Under the pieces are notes generated by a model, which made no database searches, was not told the DNA's origin, and was given only the letters and a program-made list of their open reading frames with translations. The position numbers and the translations under genes were made by a program. A stretch of DNA of 64,000 nucleotides. It comes from Luzula sylvatica. Lineage: Eukaryota > Streptophyta > Magnoliopsida > Poales > Juncaceae. This document shows, one piece after another, positions 1 to 11,875 of the stretch. How positions within the stretch are numbered: the first letter of the stretch is position 1; each line of letters begins with the position of its first letter. The stretch is from the NCBI GenBank assembly GCA_946800325.1, contig OX326959.1:17080862-17144861 (forward strand), given 5' to 3'.

Positions 1-108
1 AATCTGGTTTTACAGTATATGTTCTCTTATCATTTTTATATCTGCCACGCTTTTTTATCGGGTTAGTTTCTATAAAATTTAATTGGTATTATTTATAATA
101 AATTATAC

Positions 109-1480
109 AACATCTAGTTGGTTCAATTAGAGCTTAATTTGATTGAGTTGGCAAATTAAGAGGCGTCCTCAGAAATTAGACCAAACTATTTATAAATTCC
201 TTGAAACAGGGAATAGAGAGAACTCACGAAAAGACAAATCACCGCATTTGAAACAAGACAAAAGTCGATATACGTCGTTCCTAGGTGTCATTCGCCATTA
301 ATGGAGTGATATGCTTTCCTTCTCTCCTTGGTTTTCGATTAAAAAAACAACAAATAGCGACTTTTTCTCGATTTTCCGAAACCTAGAATTACATTTCAAG
401 TTTCCAAACCGGGAATTGGATTTTAATGTTTCTCTCCAACGAAATTGGGAATTGAGTTTCCCGCATTTGAAAATCAGCGATTCAGTTTCTCAAAAGTTGA
501 ATAAGGAATCATATTTTCCTGGTTTATGAAGTCAGGTTTTGAGGACTGGGCCGCAACCAACTAAGCTCACTGTTCACCATCTCAATTTAAGTTTTGTCCT
601 TTTCTTTTAGTTCTCCCTTCAAAATAATTTTATCATATGTAAATATTATAGAACTTATATATGGGCCTGATTTTGTGTATTTTCGAAGGTTCTTGACAAT
701 TATTATTACGAGATCTTATAAAACCAGACCAAAATAAAAAAGATCAAAGTAAAACACAATTGTGAGAAAGAAATGGACAAGGTGAGAAATTCAGCAAGGA
801 TTTTGTAGGGTTTATTTACTCTCTTTTTTAAGGTGTAAAATTAATGATTCAACTAATTTAAGTAGTTACTTATGTGACTTCATCACATTTTTTACATTTT
901 TTTTGGGTCCATATAATTATACTTATAAATAAGGTAAAGTGACTCTCAAATGAAGAATTAAGGAAATTTATGTTTAATCATAGTGTGCTAATTGCATCTC
1001 TCATTATTAAATACGAGAAAAAGATATGGGCCAATTATGATTGATTATGCGTTGTTTATGAGTCGTGTTAAGGTGTTAAGATATATATTAGAGAAAACTG
1101 ATTAAACAAAATATAATCATGTAATTTCAAAATCTTTCCGTAATTATTGTATTAGGTTTTGTAGCCTAGACTAATTAGATGCATTATCCTGTAATAAATA
1201 TTTTTTTTACGTTTCTTAGTTCTTACACAATGCCAAATAATATTAACCATATATCAGGTATTAATATAACATAACCTCAATAATATTATTTCACAAAATT
1301 TAAATTATGCAATTCCTAATTCCAAACGGTAATTATTTTACAAAATTTAAATTATGTAATTTCAATAGTACTAAGAAATCTAGTTAACGTTAGGTTTTGT
1401 AGTCCATATTATGTTTCGTTGTTCATAAAGTGGGAGAAGGAATTAAGAAAATGAAACGCTAAATCATTGCTAAAAGTTAA
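109..1480 (+). repeat. Dispersed repeat R1, copy A
   Basis: About 1.1-1.4 kb of non-coding AT-rich sequence that recurs inverted elsewhere in the window. Positions about 109-720 match the reverse complement of 53570-55345. Positions about 720-1230 match the reverse complement of 42425-52745, which is interrupted there by insertions. Positions about 655-1410 match the reverse complement of 15930-16748. The short ORF at 311-529 has no recognisable domain and lies inside the repeat, so I do not call it a gene. The repeat starts with CTAGTTGGTTCAATTAG. No terminal inverted repeat, LTR or target duplication could be fixed, so its class is unknown. Confidence 0.75.
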
Positions 1481-2279
1481 AACTAAAAGTGTTGCTCATA
1501 TCTATCTTCTTTAAGTTTTCATTGTTGTTAGATAATACTCGTACACAATTATGAAATGTTTTTTCTTGGATTATCATATTCAACTTTATATTTGTTTTTA
1601 CTCTCATATTAGTCGTGAATAAAATATAAAACTCTGCTTCACTTCAATTCAAACATAATCTTGTATATCATAAATTCATAATCCTATTATATTATTTCAA
1701 TCTATGGACTATGAATAAGCAAAACAGAATCCTACTAAATGAATTGATAATTTCAATTTCAAATACAAGTAAAAATATAAACATGGGAATCAAAAAATTA
1801 ATCCTTTGAAAGAAGATGATGGTTTAGGTTTACTCTCTTGAACCGGAACTGTTTGACATATCCATCTTTGGATCTATTTCGCTTGAGCCTTCACAAGCAA
1901 GTTTTGTACACAAATTTAGCATATTTTCACAATCTCTTCAAAACAATGGATTGGCATATATACTGATTGCAAGGGCTTGACATGTAGTAGTCGTACAGAT
2001 CATGAGCATGCTTTCATTCTTGTTGTGGTTGTGGAGTTCTTTTCTTTGGTCAAATTAGTCTTAAAAAATCTTAGGAGAATTTGCACGAGCATATAATAAA
2101 CATATATATTGTGCTTTGATTAATGTGGTCTCTCCAATGAGAATTTCCATAATCATATGAAGTAAAAAAGATTGAAATATATAGCAATGAAGGGATGCAA
2201 GGGAATTACCAACTCGACCAGATTAATGTGATCTGAGATTAGGAGGGTTATAGTCGTCTCTTACATAATCTCTTACATA
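1481..2279. other. AT-rich intergenic DNA
   Basis: No coding frame, RNA gene or clear repeat recognised here. The sequence is AT-rich with frequent stops on both strands. Confidence 0.6.
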
Positions 2280-2476
2280 AGTTGCAAGATAATAAATCCT
2301 TTTAATCCCTAATGAAGGGATGCAACGGTATTAATATTAACATATTATTAATTATTGACGTATCAATTAACATTTAAGTAAGTCAATTATAAATGCTAAT
2401 AAATCCTTTTAATTCCTTTTTGCCAACTCATCAAGGGTCTTGGGATCAGTTTTGTAGGGCAAGATATATTTTCCTA
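2280..2476 (-). repeat. Degenerate half of a Mutator-type MITE
   Basis: The reverse complement of the right part (a GGAAAATATA-like end, an AAACT-like segment, then GATGAGTTGGCAAAA) resembles the ends of the MITE at 7212-7504. The opposite end could not be delimited and no target duplication is visible. Confidence 0.4.
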
Positions 2477-2987
2477 TTTTATATCATCTATGGTTCTCTG
2501 GCAATTTTAGGATAATGCATGGGGACAAATTTTTATCCAAATTTTCTAATAGCAAAATAAACATTATTTTTTTTTTCAATGTAGCACAAATTTCAAAATA
2601 ATCCGAGAAAGGATAATTGGTTGCATTATTCATTAATTCTTATAATTGCATTCAAACTAATTTAAGGTTTTTAATATAAATAGCAAATACATCAGGATTG
2701 AGTGTTTGATCAAATCATTAATTTTCATAATAAGATTCAAAATTATGTAATATTTATAATATTATAATAAATACATCAGGATTAAGTTTTTCGATCGAGA
2801 GAAAAGTTGTACTAAAATATGAATTATTACTTTTGCTGAGAAGGGATAAAAGTTTAAACTAACACAATTTTGTTTTCAAACGTCACGTAAAGAGTATCAT
2901 GATGAAAAAGTTATATAAATTCATAATGCAACACATTTATTAAGACTAATTTATTCCATCTGAACCCTGAATCTAAACCAACTCATA

Positions 2988-3113
2988 TCATTCAATACAC
3001 CACATTTGTAATTGTTCAACAATTTGATCTGGCGGCGGCCCGTACAAGACACCGAGAATTAGTACGTCAAGATCGCGGGTAGTTTTAGGAATAACAATAT
3101 CGTCCAAATCGTA
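2988..3113 (-). pseudogene. Unrecognised coding-like fragment
   Basis: A 41-codon open stretch on the minus strand stands out from its surroundings by balanced amino-acid composition. It includes a DLDDIVIPKTTRDLDVLIL-like segment followed by LYGPPPDQIVEQ, and ends in TGA at 2988-2990. An in-frame TAG at 3114-3116 precedes it, with sensible residues (GEIS) before the stop. I do not recognise the family. It could be the last exon of a decayed gene, or chance. Confidence 0.25.
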
Positions 3114-3130
3114 CTAAGAGATCTCCCCAA

Positions 3131-4140
3131 ACTCAATAAATAAATCTATTAAGTGTAGCCACTTCCATTATACCATTTCTTTATGATTTACTCCAATGAC
3201 CTAAATATATTTATATTTTTCGATAGTAAAAACATACATTAACATATATATTTTTCTTATAAAAGCATTAAATTAACTATAAGTTGTCCTTGAAAGATTA
3301 TGACAACATGAAAGGAATATAAACACTGAAATATAATTCATACTTGTTTTATAAGAACTGCAATCGTATCATGCCATTTTTATGTTTAATAAACACACAT
3401 AAACGAGTGATCATGCTTAACACACGAATCACAACAGTTTGCATAGACATATTATGATCATGGAATAAAATAAAATAAAATTCTTCAATCATGTCTGCTT
3501 TTGCTTGAAAAAAATATATATCCATTGCAACATTTCTAAGTTGCAAAAAAACCCATGCATTGTTGACAATTGCATAAAACCCTCCTGTTTTTTAAGGAAA
3601 TTGCGAAAAAATAAGGTACTGGCATTAAGAATCATTTTACTTATCTGACTTTTGAAAAAAAAAAATAGAAAGAATTTTGATAACTTATGTGTTCAGGGGT
3701 ATATACGAATAAGTCCTAAAATTTGAGTTCATTGAGTAATAACTAACAACTAACAACCGACAGTTAGAAAATTTAAATGGAGGCGTCCTATAGGTTGTTT
3801 TGGATGGGCCAGGGAGATCTCCAGTTTAGCTCATTTGATTTTGTTAAAATTTTATTTGCTGATGTGAACAAGAACTATTTCTGTTATTCTATTTTTTTTG
3901 CATTACTTTCAGTATTTTAATAGCAGTAAAGAAGGTTAATTACTTGAGTGCGTGCTTAATACATAGTTTTGGCAAATTTATGCATAAGCCCTCAATAATT
4001 CACTAATTTAATATTTGCTCATTAAATTAAAGGTGTAGAACGGTTGGTTAATCATCTTCGTGCAAACGAAGAGTAAGTAAACATGCTGCTTTAAAAACCG
4101 GGGCGGTTACTAGTTTATAGGTTCTCAATGGCTGATGTAC
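3131..4140. other. AT-rich intergenic DNA
   Basis: No supported gene. Short open frames here have no recognisable motif. Positions 4020-4140 are slightly less AT-rich but not coding. Confidence 0.55.
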
Positions 4141-4148
4141 CCGCTAAG

Positions 4149-4732
4149 CAGGGCCGGCTCCGAGACAAGCCCGGCAAACCTACGGGCTATGACACCAAAA
4201 TTTAATATGTACATTATGTTTCGATTTAAATCATAAATATGGCGTAACACAATTGATAACTAGTTTAATTGTGATTTAATAGGTCACGAGTTCAAGACCC
4301 AATTAGTATTTTTTTTTGTTACTTTTAGTTTTAAGGGTTTTATATAAATTATTTGAATTTTTAATCTTAGTTAATAAAATAATAATTATAATATAACTAT
4401 TAAAATATTTTATAAACCTTGACATATCAAATATTATAATCTAAAATATTTTAATGTGTTGTTCGATCTTTACTAGATATTTTTTATCTTCTAAAAACAT
4501 CATTTTTATTGTCCATAACAGGTTTGATTGTTTTACATTTTTTTTTTTATTAATGATGAATTATAAAAAATTACAATCGATAATGTTTGAAATATTCTGT
4601 TTCGAAATAACCGCATATTAAATTAATTTGGCAATACTTTTTATTTTTATTTTCTTGAGGATTACCTTTTAATGATATGAATAACGATTACAAACTCGGG
4701 CTAGGACACCCAAAATGTCGGGGCTGGCCCTG
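4149..4732. mobile_element. hAT-type MITE, TSD CCGCTAAG
   Basis: A 584-bp element with inverted ends: CAGGGCCGGCTC at the left and, reading inward from the right, CAGGGCCAGCCC. It is flanked by an exact 8-bp duplication CCGCTAAG at 4141-4148 and 4733-4740. The 8-bp duplication and CAGGG-type ends are typical of hAT elements. There is no transposase frame, so it is non-autonomous. Confidence 0.9.
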
Positions 4733-4740
4733 CCGCTAAG

Positions 4741-5690
4741 GGGGTTGGGAAGTTGATAGATCGAATGCCCGTTCAGGTGGAATAAAGTGGTTGGTGAAGT
4801 TAGGTTTAACGGGGAAGGAATGTGAGCTTATCGGGTTTGGGGATCAAACCCGTTAGTGAGGGGATTAAATAGTTTAACGAGGCAAGTCATGTTCATTCGA
4901 GCGGGAGTTACATTTGTATTTGATTTCTTTTTCTTTTTGTATTTTCGTGATTATATAATTTATATTCGAGTTGGTATTTGGAATGTATCAGGAATGACGA
5001 ATGTTTGCAAATTGAGGACTTTTGTGTTGGGGTGATTCTATGGACTTTTCAAGAGAGTATTATGAAAATTTATAATTATTTTAGAAATTTGTCAACTAAA
5101 TTAGTTTTCTATTCGAGTTTTACAATATAATATTTTATAATATTATCTTATGATATTTATTATATTATTCTAGAATTTTTATATGATTTTTTTTTATATA
5201 AAATTATTTAATGTAAAAAATAAAAAAATTAATATAAAATTGTATTTATTTAATAAAATAATACTATGTACATTAAAAAAAAAAATTGAGTTGTAAAATA
5301 TTATCATAAATTATTTTTAGTATAATAAAGTGAAATATTTAATTTATTTATGTATTTATTAATTTATATTGGATAAACAATTTTATAAAAGATTAACACT
5401 AGTAGGGAATTTTTGAAGAATGAAACTTAATTTCCGGGGGGGTTGAAAAAAATCCAAAAATTAGGGAGTTTTTGACAAATCCCAAAATAATAGGGGGTTT
5501 TCCAAGAATTCTCCTTATATAAATTTTGGCGTTAATGCATTATTTTAAATGCTAATTTATGTTAATAATGCAAGTCGAAATATCATTTTTATTGTCAACA
5601 TAACCTTTTTTATTATAATATATTGTTTTAGTGTCAACATAATTTTTAGAGTTAATATACAATTTTTATCACAATATTATTATTTCACTC
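4741..5690. other. AT-rich DNA upstream of the kinase, with a partial repeat
   Basis: No N-lobe exons of the downstream kinase are visible here. Around 5400-5525 the reverse complement (TAAGGAGAATTCTT and short G-rich runs) resembles 61750-61870, suggesting a shared decayed repeat. Its ends could not be fixed. Confidence 0.45.
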
Positions 5691-5699
5691 AAAAAAGAA

Positions 5700-7062
5700 G
5701 ATGACCGGATTAATAATTTCTTAACCAAAATGGGCATCGTGTCGCACGTGAATCATCCAAATATTGCAAAATTAGTCGGAGTTTGTGTCGAAGGAGGCGA
5801 ATATCACGTCTTTGAGCTTTCTCCTTTCGGCAACTTGGCAACTCTACTTTACGGTAATTTTGCAATGACGAAAAACACCTCGCAATCTTTCTATTTATTT
5901 TGTAAACTTTTTAGTTCTCCTTTGTTGGTTTTAAATTGGGAAACAATGTTTAGGTCCGGATCAGAATCTAAACTGGGAAACGAGATTTAGGATTGTGGTT
6001 GGCACGGCGAAGGGTCTGCAGTATTTACATGAAAAATATTATAAAAGAATTATTCATAGAGATATTAAGGCATCGAATATTCTTCTTGCTGAGAATTACG
6101 AGCCTAAGGTACATACATCATCATTTTAGCACTTCTTATTGAATTTTATCAAAAAATATATATATTATACATTTGTAGATTTGAAATCTCCATACATAAA
6201 TACTATACATATATAATTTGAATTTTGGAGAATTCACCAGTTTCTCTTTTTCAGATTTGTGATTTTGGTCTTGCAAAGTGCCTACCCGAGAAATTAACAC
6301 ATCACCGAGTATCGCTTTTCGAGGGCACTTTTGGGTATGTTAAACAAAAATTCAATGATTAATTAGTTTTTAGTATATTTATCAGATTTAACTTCGTACA
6401 TTTGACATATATATGCTTGACAAAATAGATATCTTGCACCCGAGTATGCTATGCACGGAATAATAAACGAAAAAACAGATATATTTGCATATGGAGTTCT
6501 AATCTTAGAACTTGTTTCGGGTCGTCGAGCCGTAGATCATATCTCTAAACAAAGTATAACTTTTTGGGTATGTTTTTGATTTCTAATATATTCTTTTTAT
6601 TTTAAGTATTTAATAAAGACCTTTTTGATCATAATTGTTTTTTTTTTCAGGCAAAGCCGTTATTATTTAATGAGAAAACAAAAGATCTAATTGACCCATC
6701 TCTCGACGGCGAATACAACCCAGATCAAGTCAGACGGGTCAGCCGCGTTGCTAATTTATGCATTCAACACTCACCGGCTCTTCGTCCCAGCATAAGCCAG
6801 GTACCAAATTTACCATAAAACAAAATTACATTCGTTCCCTATAAACTTCAAAATATCCTGAATACCCTCATAATTGTTTTGTTTTGGGTAGGTTTTGAAA
6901 ATATTAAATGGTGAGGATGAAAATGTGAGCCCCGCAAATAATATGCATAGGCCCGTTCTTCGTCGGACATTCTCGGAAGAAATATTTTATGCGGATGAGT
7001 ATAATGCAACGAGATATCTCAAGGATCTTAATAGGCATAAAGAATTAGTATTTGACTCCTAA
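5700..7062 (+). CDS. Receptor-like cytoplasmic kinase, class VI (RBK1/RBK2-like), lacking the N-lobe
   Basis: Six exons with GT-AG introns can be read: about 5700-5853, 5954-6108, 6255-6334, 6429-6567, 6651-6800 and 6892-7062. All phases agree, giving about 282 codons and a TAA stop. Visible kinase landmarks are HRDIKASN (catalytic loop), DFGLAK, GTFGYLAPEY (activation segment and APE) and the terminal subdomain with [15 protein letters not shown]. The FEGTFGY and FWAKPLL context and a short C-terminal tail point to RLCK class VI, serine/threonine kinases whose Arabidopsis members RBK1 and RBK2 bind ROP GTPases. What is odd: the glycine-rich loop and the VAIK lysine are absent upstream. In the helix-C position where this class has FLSELG, this copy reads FLTKMG, so the salt-bridge glutamate appears to be lysine. 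It is therefore a 5'-truncated copy, or one whose first exons are lost or distant. The intact splice sites and frames suggest recent loss. The family call is firm; function is doubtful. Confidence 0.85.
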
Positions 7063-7211
7063 TTTTGTAAATTTTAAGTTTTGGATATATAGTATCTGTT
7101 AGTTTCAAAAACGAAAATGACAAAAAATATATTTATTTTTTCTATATCATAAAAGACATTTGTAAAAAACAATGTTTCCAGGTCAACAAATTGATCGTGT
7201 GATTTCAAATG

Positions 7212-7504
7212 CGGAAAATATACTTGGCCCCCCCAAACTCCAAAAATATGCCTTGATGAGATGGCAAAAGTGGGTTAAGTGGATTGATTAGCCTTTTTAA
7301 TTGGCTCTATTAAATATTAATTGACACGTAAATAATTTATAATATGTTAATTTTTGTACATGTTAATTGACGTGTCAATTCGATTAAACGATCAATTAAA
7401 TCGTTAATCGTGTCAATTAATACTACTAATCAACTTATTTAACCCATTTTTGCCATCTCATGAAGTCATCTTTTTGGAGTTTGAGGGGCTGAATATATAA
7501 CCCC
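7212..7504. mobile_element. Mutator-type MITE, TSD TTTCAAATG
   Basis: A 293-bp foldback element with an exact 9-bp duplication TTTCAAATG at 7203-7211 and 7505-7513. The ends pair imperfectly (CGGAAAATATACTTGG against GGGGTTATATATTCAG) and then share a CCCTCAAACTCC-like block and GAGATGGCAAAA. There is no coding capacity. The 9-bp duplication and long inverted ends fit a Mutator-like non-autonomous element. Its end sequence resembles the larger element at 18361-22561. Confidence 0.85.
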
Positions 7505-7513
7505 TTTCAAATG

Positions 7514-8397
7514 AGACTATGAGCCAAGAAAAAGTAAAAGAGAAGTTTTAATTTGTTCCAAGATTTCAACACAACATTTTCTATATTCAATTTAACACAT
7601 ATGATTAGCACGATAATTCAAAAATATATAATTAAAAATTAATTAATATTAATTCAAATTTAATATTTCAAATAAATATTGTTTATATATTAATTAATTG
7701 TTATTTATATGACATGTGTTAATGCTCATGTTAATTAATAGTATAAACTAAGATATACAAGATGTGAGGGTAACACCGGAGGACATGTATTAGCAAAAAC
7801 ACTTGACTTACCGAATCATCTCACCGAAATAATACCGATCTGCAATTATCCAACCAATGGGCTCCGCAATTATCCAATCAATGTATATCTGCCATCTGCA
7901 CTTCGGTGACAATTCGGTGAAATTCTTATGTGAATATAGCATTGCCAACCAGATTTTTTAAATATAGTGCTTTTAAACTTTCATTAATTTGTCTCAGTTA
8001 AGTATATCTTTACCTAATCCACCCATCGAATTTTTAAAATACGATTTGTATTAATTTTGAAATATTCTTTAAAACAAAGTTACTTTTCTAAATTTTCATA
8101 CAGAGACAATTCCGAGGGGTATAAATGAAAGAGCCCAATTTACCATGTCCTAGAATTTCCCGCCATACCACAGTATTCTAATTAATACACTTAATTAACA
8201 TGAGAATTAACAAGGAAGACACAATTAACCGTTAACTAATATATAAATAACGTATATATGAATTAACAATTCTTAACCGATAACAATTAAGCATTAATTG
8301 TATGTTTCTAATTAATTATCAATGTTAATTAAACAGGAAGTATGCCTATGACATAAAATCAAACAAGAAAAATTGAGTAAACAGAAAAAAATTTGTA
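7514..8397. repeat. AT-rich foldback-like repeats
   Basis: Positions 7550-7790 contain diverged inverted segments (about ACATTTTCTATATTCAA against the complement of AAGATATACAAGATGTG) of the same kind as 9040-9250 and the arms of 9526-11105. No gene is visible. Confidence 0.4.
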
Positions 8398-8405
8398 CCT
8401 CTGGT

Positions 8406-8984
8406 TAGGGGTGTCAACGGTCCGGATCCGGTTCGGATAGTGGTCATACCAGATCCATATCCATATTTTTTTTCGGATACGGATCCGGATACGGAATTAC
8501 CCGGATCCGGATACGGATACGGTACGGATATTGTCGGATACGGATACGGATATGATTCTCTTTCGGATATTAAAACGGATACTATGTTATCATAACATGA
8601 CTTACTTTTTAGCTATAAATATATATAATTTGTGACATGAACGATAAATTTGATTATATTTAAACGTAATTTTACGATTGTGAGTTTAAATCACTCACAA
8701 ATCATTAATTTGTATATGATTTTTCAACTAATATCAAATATAATACATAAAAATAATATATAATATACGTATCCGGATCCGGTTCCGGATACTCGAATCC
8801 GGCTCCGAGTATCCGGATCCTAAAAATACCCGGATCCGGTCTTCGCACCAAAACCGAATATCGAATTCGGTTCCGGATCCTAAAATTAGCAACCAGATCC
8901 ATATCCGGATTCACTCGGATCCGGATATTTCTTCGGATACGGTTCGGGTCGGTTCGGGCAATATCCACACCATTGACATCCCTA
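8406..8984. mobile_element. hAT-type element with internal GGATCC/GGATAC repeats, TSD CCTCTGGT
   Basis: A 579-bp element. The left end is TAGGGGTGTCAACGG and the right end, read inward, is TAGGGATGTCAATGG. An exact 8-bp duplication CCTCTGGT lies at 8398-8405 and 8985-8992. Both subterminal regions are packed with CGGATAC and CGGATCC hexamer-like motifs in opposite orientation. The open frame on the minus strand at 8705-8968 is made of these repeats and is not a gene. Confidence 0.9.
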
Positions 8985-8992
8985 CCTCTGGT

Positions 8993-9516
8993 GCATTTTG
9001 TGCCTATGACATAAAATAGAAATTTTACTTTGCTCTAATTTCTCCACCACATTTTTTATATTTCAATTAGTACACTCAATTGACATGATAATTGAAAAAA
9101 ACATATCGTTAACAATTAATTAATATTGATTAATTCAAGCAAATGTTAATTCCATATTAATTAATTTTTAATTATATGACAAGTATTAGTTACCATGTTA
9201 ATTGAATGTGTTAACTAGAACATAGAAGATGTTGTGGTGAAATCTTAGGACATAAACAAATTTATTATTTTGAATGATTCACTAGATTAATAAAATCCGG
9301 ACATTTTTTCCTAAGAACTTCACTGGCTAATCAATTTTTTTAAATCACAAAGTCATCTGGTTTTATAATTCGGTGGTACCGGATTTTTAAATCCATTTTG
9401 AGTTAGTTTGAAATTCTATTATATTTCAAAATCGGGTTATTTTTTGAATTTTATATTCATACAAGATTACAAGAAAAAATACTCCTCATAAAACATAACG
9501 GAGAAGTGAGAGGCCG
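8993..9516. repeat. AT-rich DNA with a small foldback
   Basis: Positions about 9040-9250 form an imperfect inverted repeat (CCACCACATTTTTTATATTTC against the complement of ATAGAAGATGTTGTGGTG), probably a MITE related to those nearby. Nothing coding is seen. Confidence 0.45.
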
Positions 9517-9525
9517 TTAGATAAA

Positions 9526-9863
9526 GGGAAATTTTACTGTTTAGACCAAATAAGTTTCGTATTACCAAAAATAGACCAACTAGTTTCAAAATTTGGGAAA
9601 TAACACTCTCGACCTTTGAAAAGTCGAGAAATTGCTAAACTGCTCGACTTTTCAAAAGTCGAACGCTTTTATTCCTTAATTACCTGATACCAGGATTAAT
9701 TATTTTCCCAAACTGCTCGACCTTTGAAAAGTCGAGCAGTTTTGTGGTCCCCACTCTCTCTCTCACTCTCTCTCTCTCTCTCTCTCTCTCTAAAGTCCTC
9801 GACCTTTCAAAGGTGGAGGACTTTGTGCTATTTACACCCCCCCCATTTGGTCCCCCAATCACA

Positions 9864-9913
<50 letters not shown>

Positions 9914-11105
9914 CGTGGTGTGTCAAGATATTAAAAAAAATTTTTATTCTACTGCAAAATATACCCGTCGAATTATCCATTATTTAGTTATTATGTTGAT
10001 AATTAAGAAATATAATTAAATATTTAGTAAAATTTATTCAAATTTATTCAAAATAAACGAATCGAAATTATCCAAATTTTACCATAACAACATCTCTATG
10101 TCTTAATTAGTGTATTTAATTAAAATAATAACGAGTACATGTTGGCTGTTAACTTAATATATACTTAATAATTATTCGAATTCATAAATTTGAATGAATT
10201 TTACTGAATATTTAATTATATATCTTAATTATCAATATAATTGAACGTACTAACTAAATAATGGATAATTCGGCGTGTACAGTTTGGAGGGGTTTAATTT
10301 TTTATATATTTTTTCAACAGTGTCAGATATTAAAAATAAAAAAATTAATTTCCTCCAAAATGTACCCGCCGAATTATCCATTATTTAGTTATTACGTTCA
10401 ATTATATTGATAATTAAGATATATAATTAAATATTCAGTAAAATTCATTCAAATTTATGAATTCGAATAATTATTAAGTATATATTAAGTTAACAGCCAA
10501 CATGTACTCGTTATTATTTTAATTAAATACACTAATTAAGACATAGAGATGTTGTTATGGTAAAATTTGGATAATTTCGATTCGTTTATTTTGAATAAAT
10601 TTGAATAAATGTTACTGAATATTTAATTATATTTCTTAATTATCAACATAATTGAACGTAATAACTAAATAATGGATAATTCGACGGGTATATTTTGGAG
10701 TAGAATAATTTTTTTTTTTAATATCTTGACACACCACGTGGAAGAGAGAGAGATAGAGAGAGAGTGAGTGATTGGGGGACCAAATGGGGGGGGGGGGGTG
10801 TAAATAGCACAAAGTCCTCGACCTTTGAAAGGTCGAGGACTTTAGAGAGAGAGAGAGAGAGAGAGTGAGAGAGAGAGTGGGGACCACAAAACTGCTCGAC
10901 TTTTCAAAGGTCGAGCAGTTTGGGGAAATAATTAATCCTGATATCAGGTAATTAAGGAATAAAAGCGCTCGACTTTTGAAAAGTCGAGCAGTTTAGCAAT
11001 CTCTCGACTTTTCAAAGGTCGAGAGTGTTATTTCCCAAATTTTGAAACTAGTTGGTCTATTTTTGGTAATACGAAACTTATTTGGTCTAAACAGGAAAAT
11101 TTCCC
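9526..11105. mobile_element. 1.58-kb foldback Mutator-type element, TSD TTAGATAAA
   Basis: Two arms of about 0.75 kb are near-complementary around a short loop at about 10270-10375. The ends are GGGAAATTTTACTG and, inward from the right, GGGAAATTTTCCTG. An exact 9-bp duplication TTAGATAAA lies at 9517-9525 and 11106-11114. Each arm contains repeated short hairpins with a TCGACCTTTGAAAAGTCGA core plus a CT/GA microsatellite. The open frames on both strands here are microsatellite translations and are not genes. Half of the same sequence recurs at about 16940-17215. Confidence 0.9.
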
Positions 11106-11114
11106 TTAGATAAA

Positions 11115-11800
11115 TTACCTAGCACGTGTCTCAAAGTTGAGACGAAGGGGTACGAGTCACAAGTACAATCACATTTTACTTGTACGGGCATTTTACACGC
11201 TTAATTAGCATGATGATTAGTAAGAAATACATAATTAATTATTAATTAACAATCACCAGTCTTGCATGATAAACAATTTGTGTTAAACCCATTCATTAAC
11301 ATTCAATCAATTTACATTTCACCCTAATTGAAATGTTATTATCTGACTGAAAGTAGTCTTGACAATTGAATTCAAATTTGCAATTATACCCAACAAAAAT
11401 TCAAATTTGCAGTTCACGAATATGATTGTCTCCAACAAAGAATGAATTATCCATGAGAGGATTGAAAAGAGGAAATTGGAAGATTGAGAGATTATCCATG
11501 AATAATTAAAATTAACATATTGTAATTAGTTTATTACAATTTAAATTTTGCAGTAGTAAAAATGAAACAATTACCTTGAAGTACTCTGTTCTTTTTGTTT
11601 TTTCCTGTCAAGTAGAAACACCAACGTAATTTGTATGTAGTTCTTTTTTCCTCTCTATCGCTCCATAAGATTAACTATATTTGAACATCCTCAACAAGTT
11701 ATTTTGATCACATAATTATAACTTTAATGCTGGACTAATTATAATATTATATATATTAATTGGTATTTACCGAATATCAAATAAGATTAACTATATTTAA

Positions 11801-11804
<4 letters not shown>
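11115..11804. other. AT-rich intergenic DNA
   Basis: No supported gene or delimited element. Confidence 0.55.

Positions 11805-11871
<67 letters not shown>
11805..11871. repeat. (TA)n microsatellite
   Basis: About 33 uninterrupted TA units. It sits exactly where the left arm of the large palindrome stops matching R1, so it probably replaced the outer part of that arm. Confidence 0.95.

Positions 11872-11875
<4 letters not shown>

Noticed and set aside
109..180. R1 as a Helitron (CTAG-type end)
   Set aside because: The complement of the left end does read CTAG, but the following base is A, not T, in both copies, and no terminal hairpin or 5' TC end could be found.
311..529. 72-codon ORF at the left edge
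   Set aside because: It lies within repeat R1; the inverted copy at 54890-55130 has the same sequence with a broken frame, and no domain is recognised.
9680..10887. ORFs with Leu-Ser or Arg-Glu runs
   Set aside because: Translations of CT/GA microsatellite inside the foldback element.
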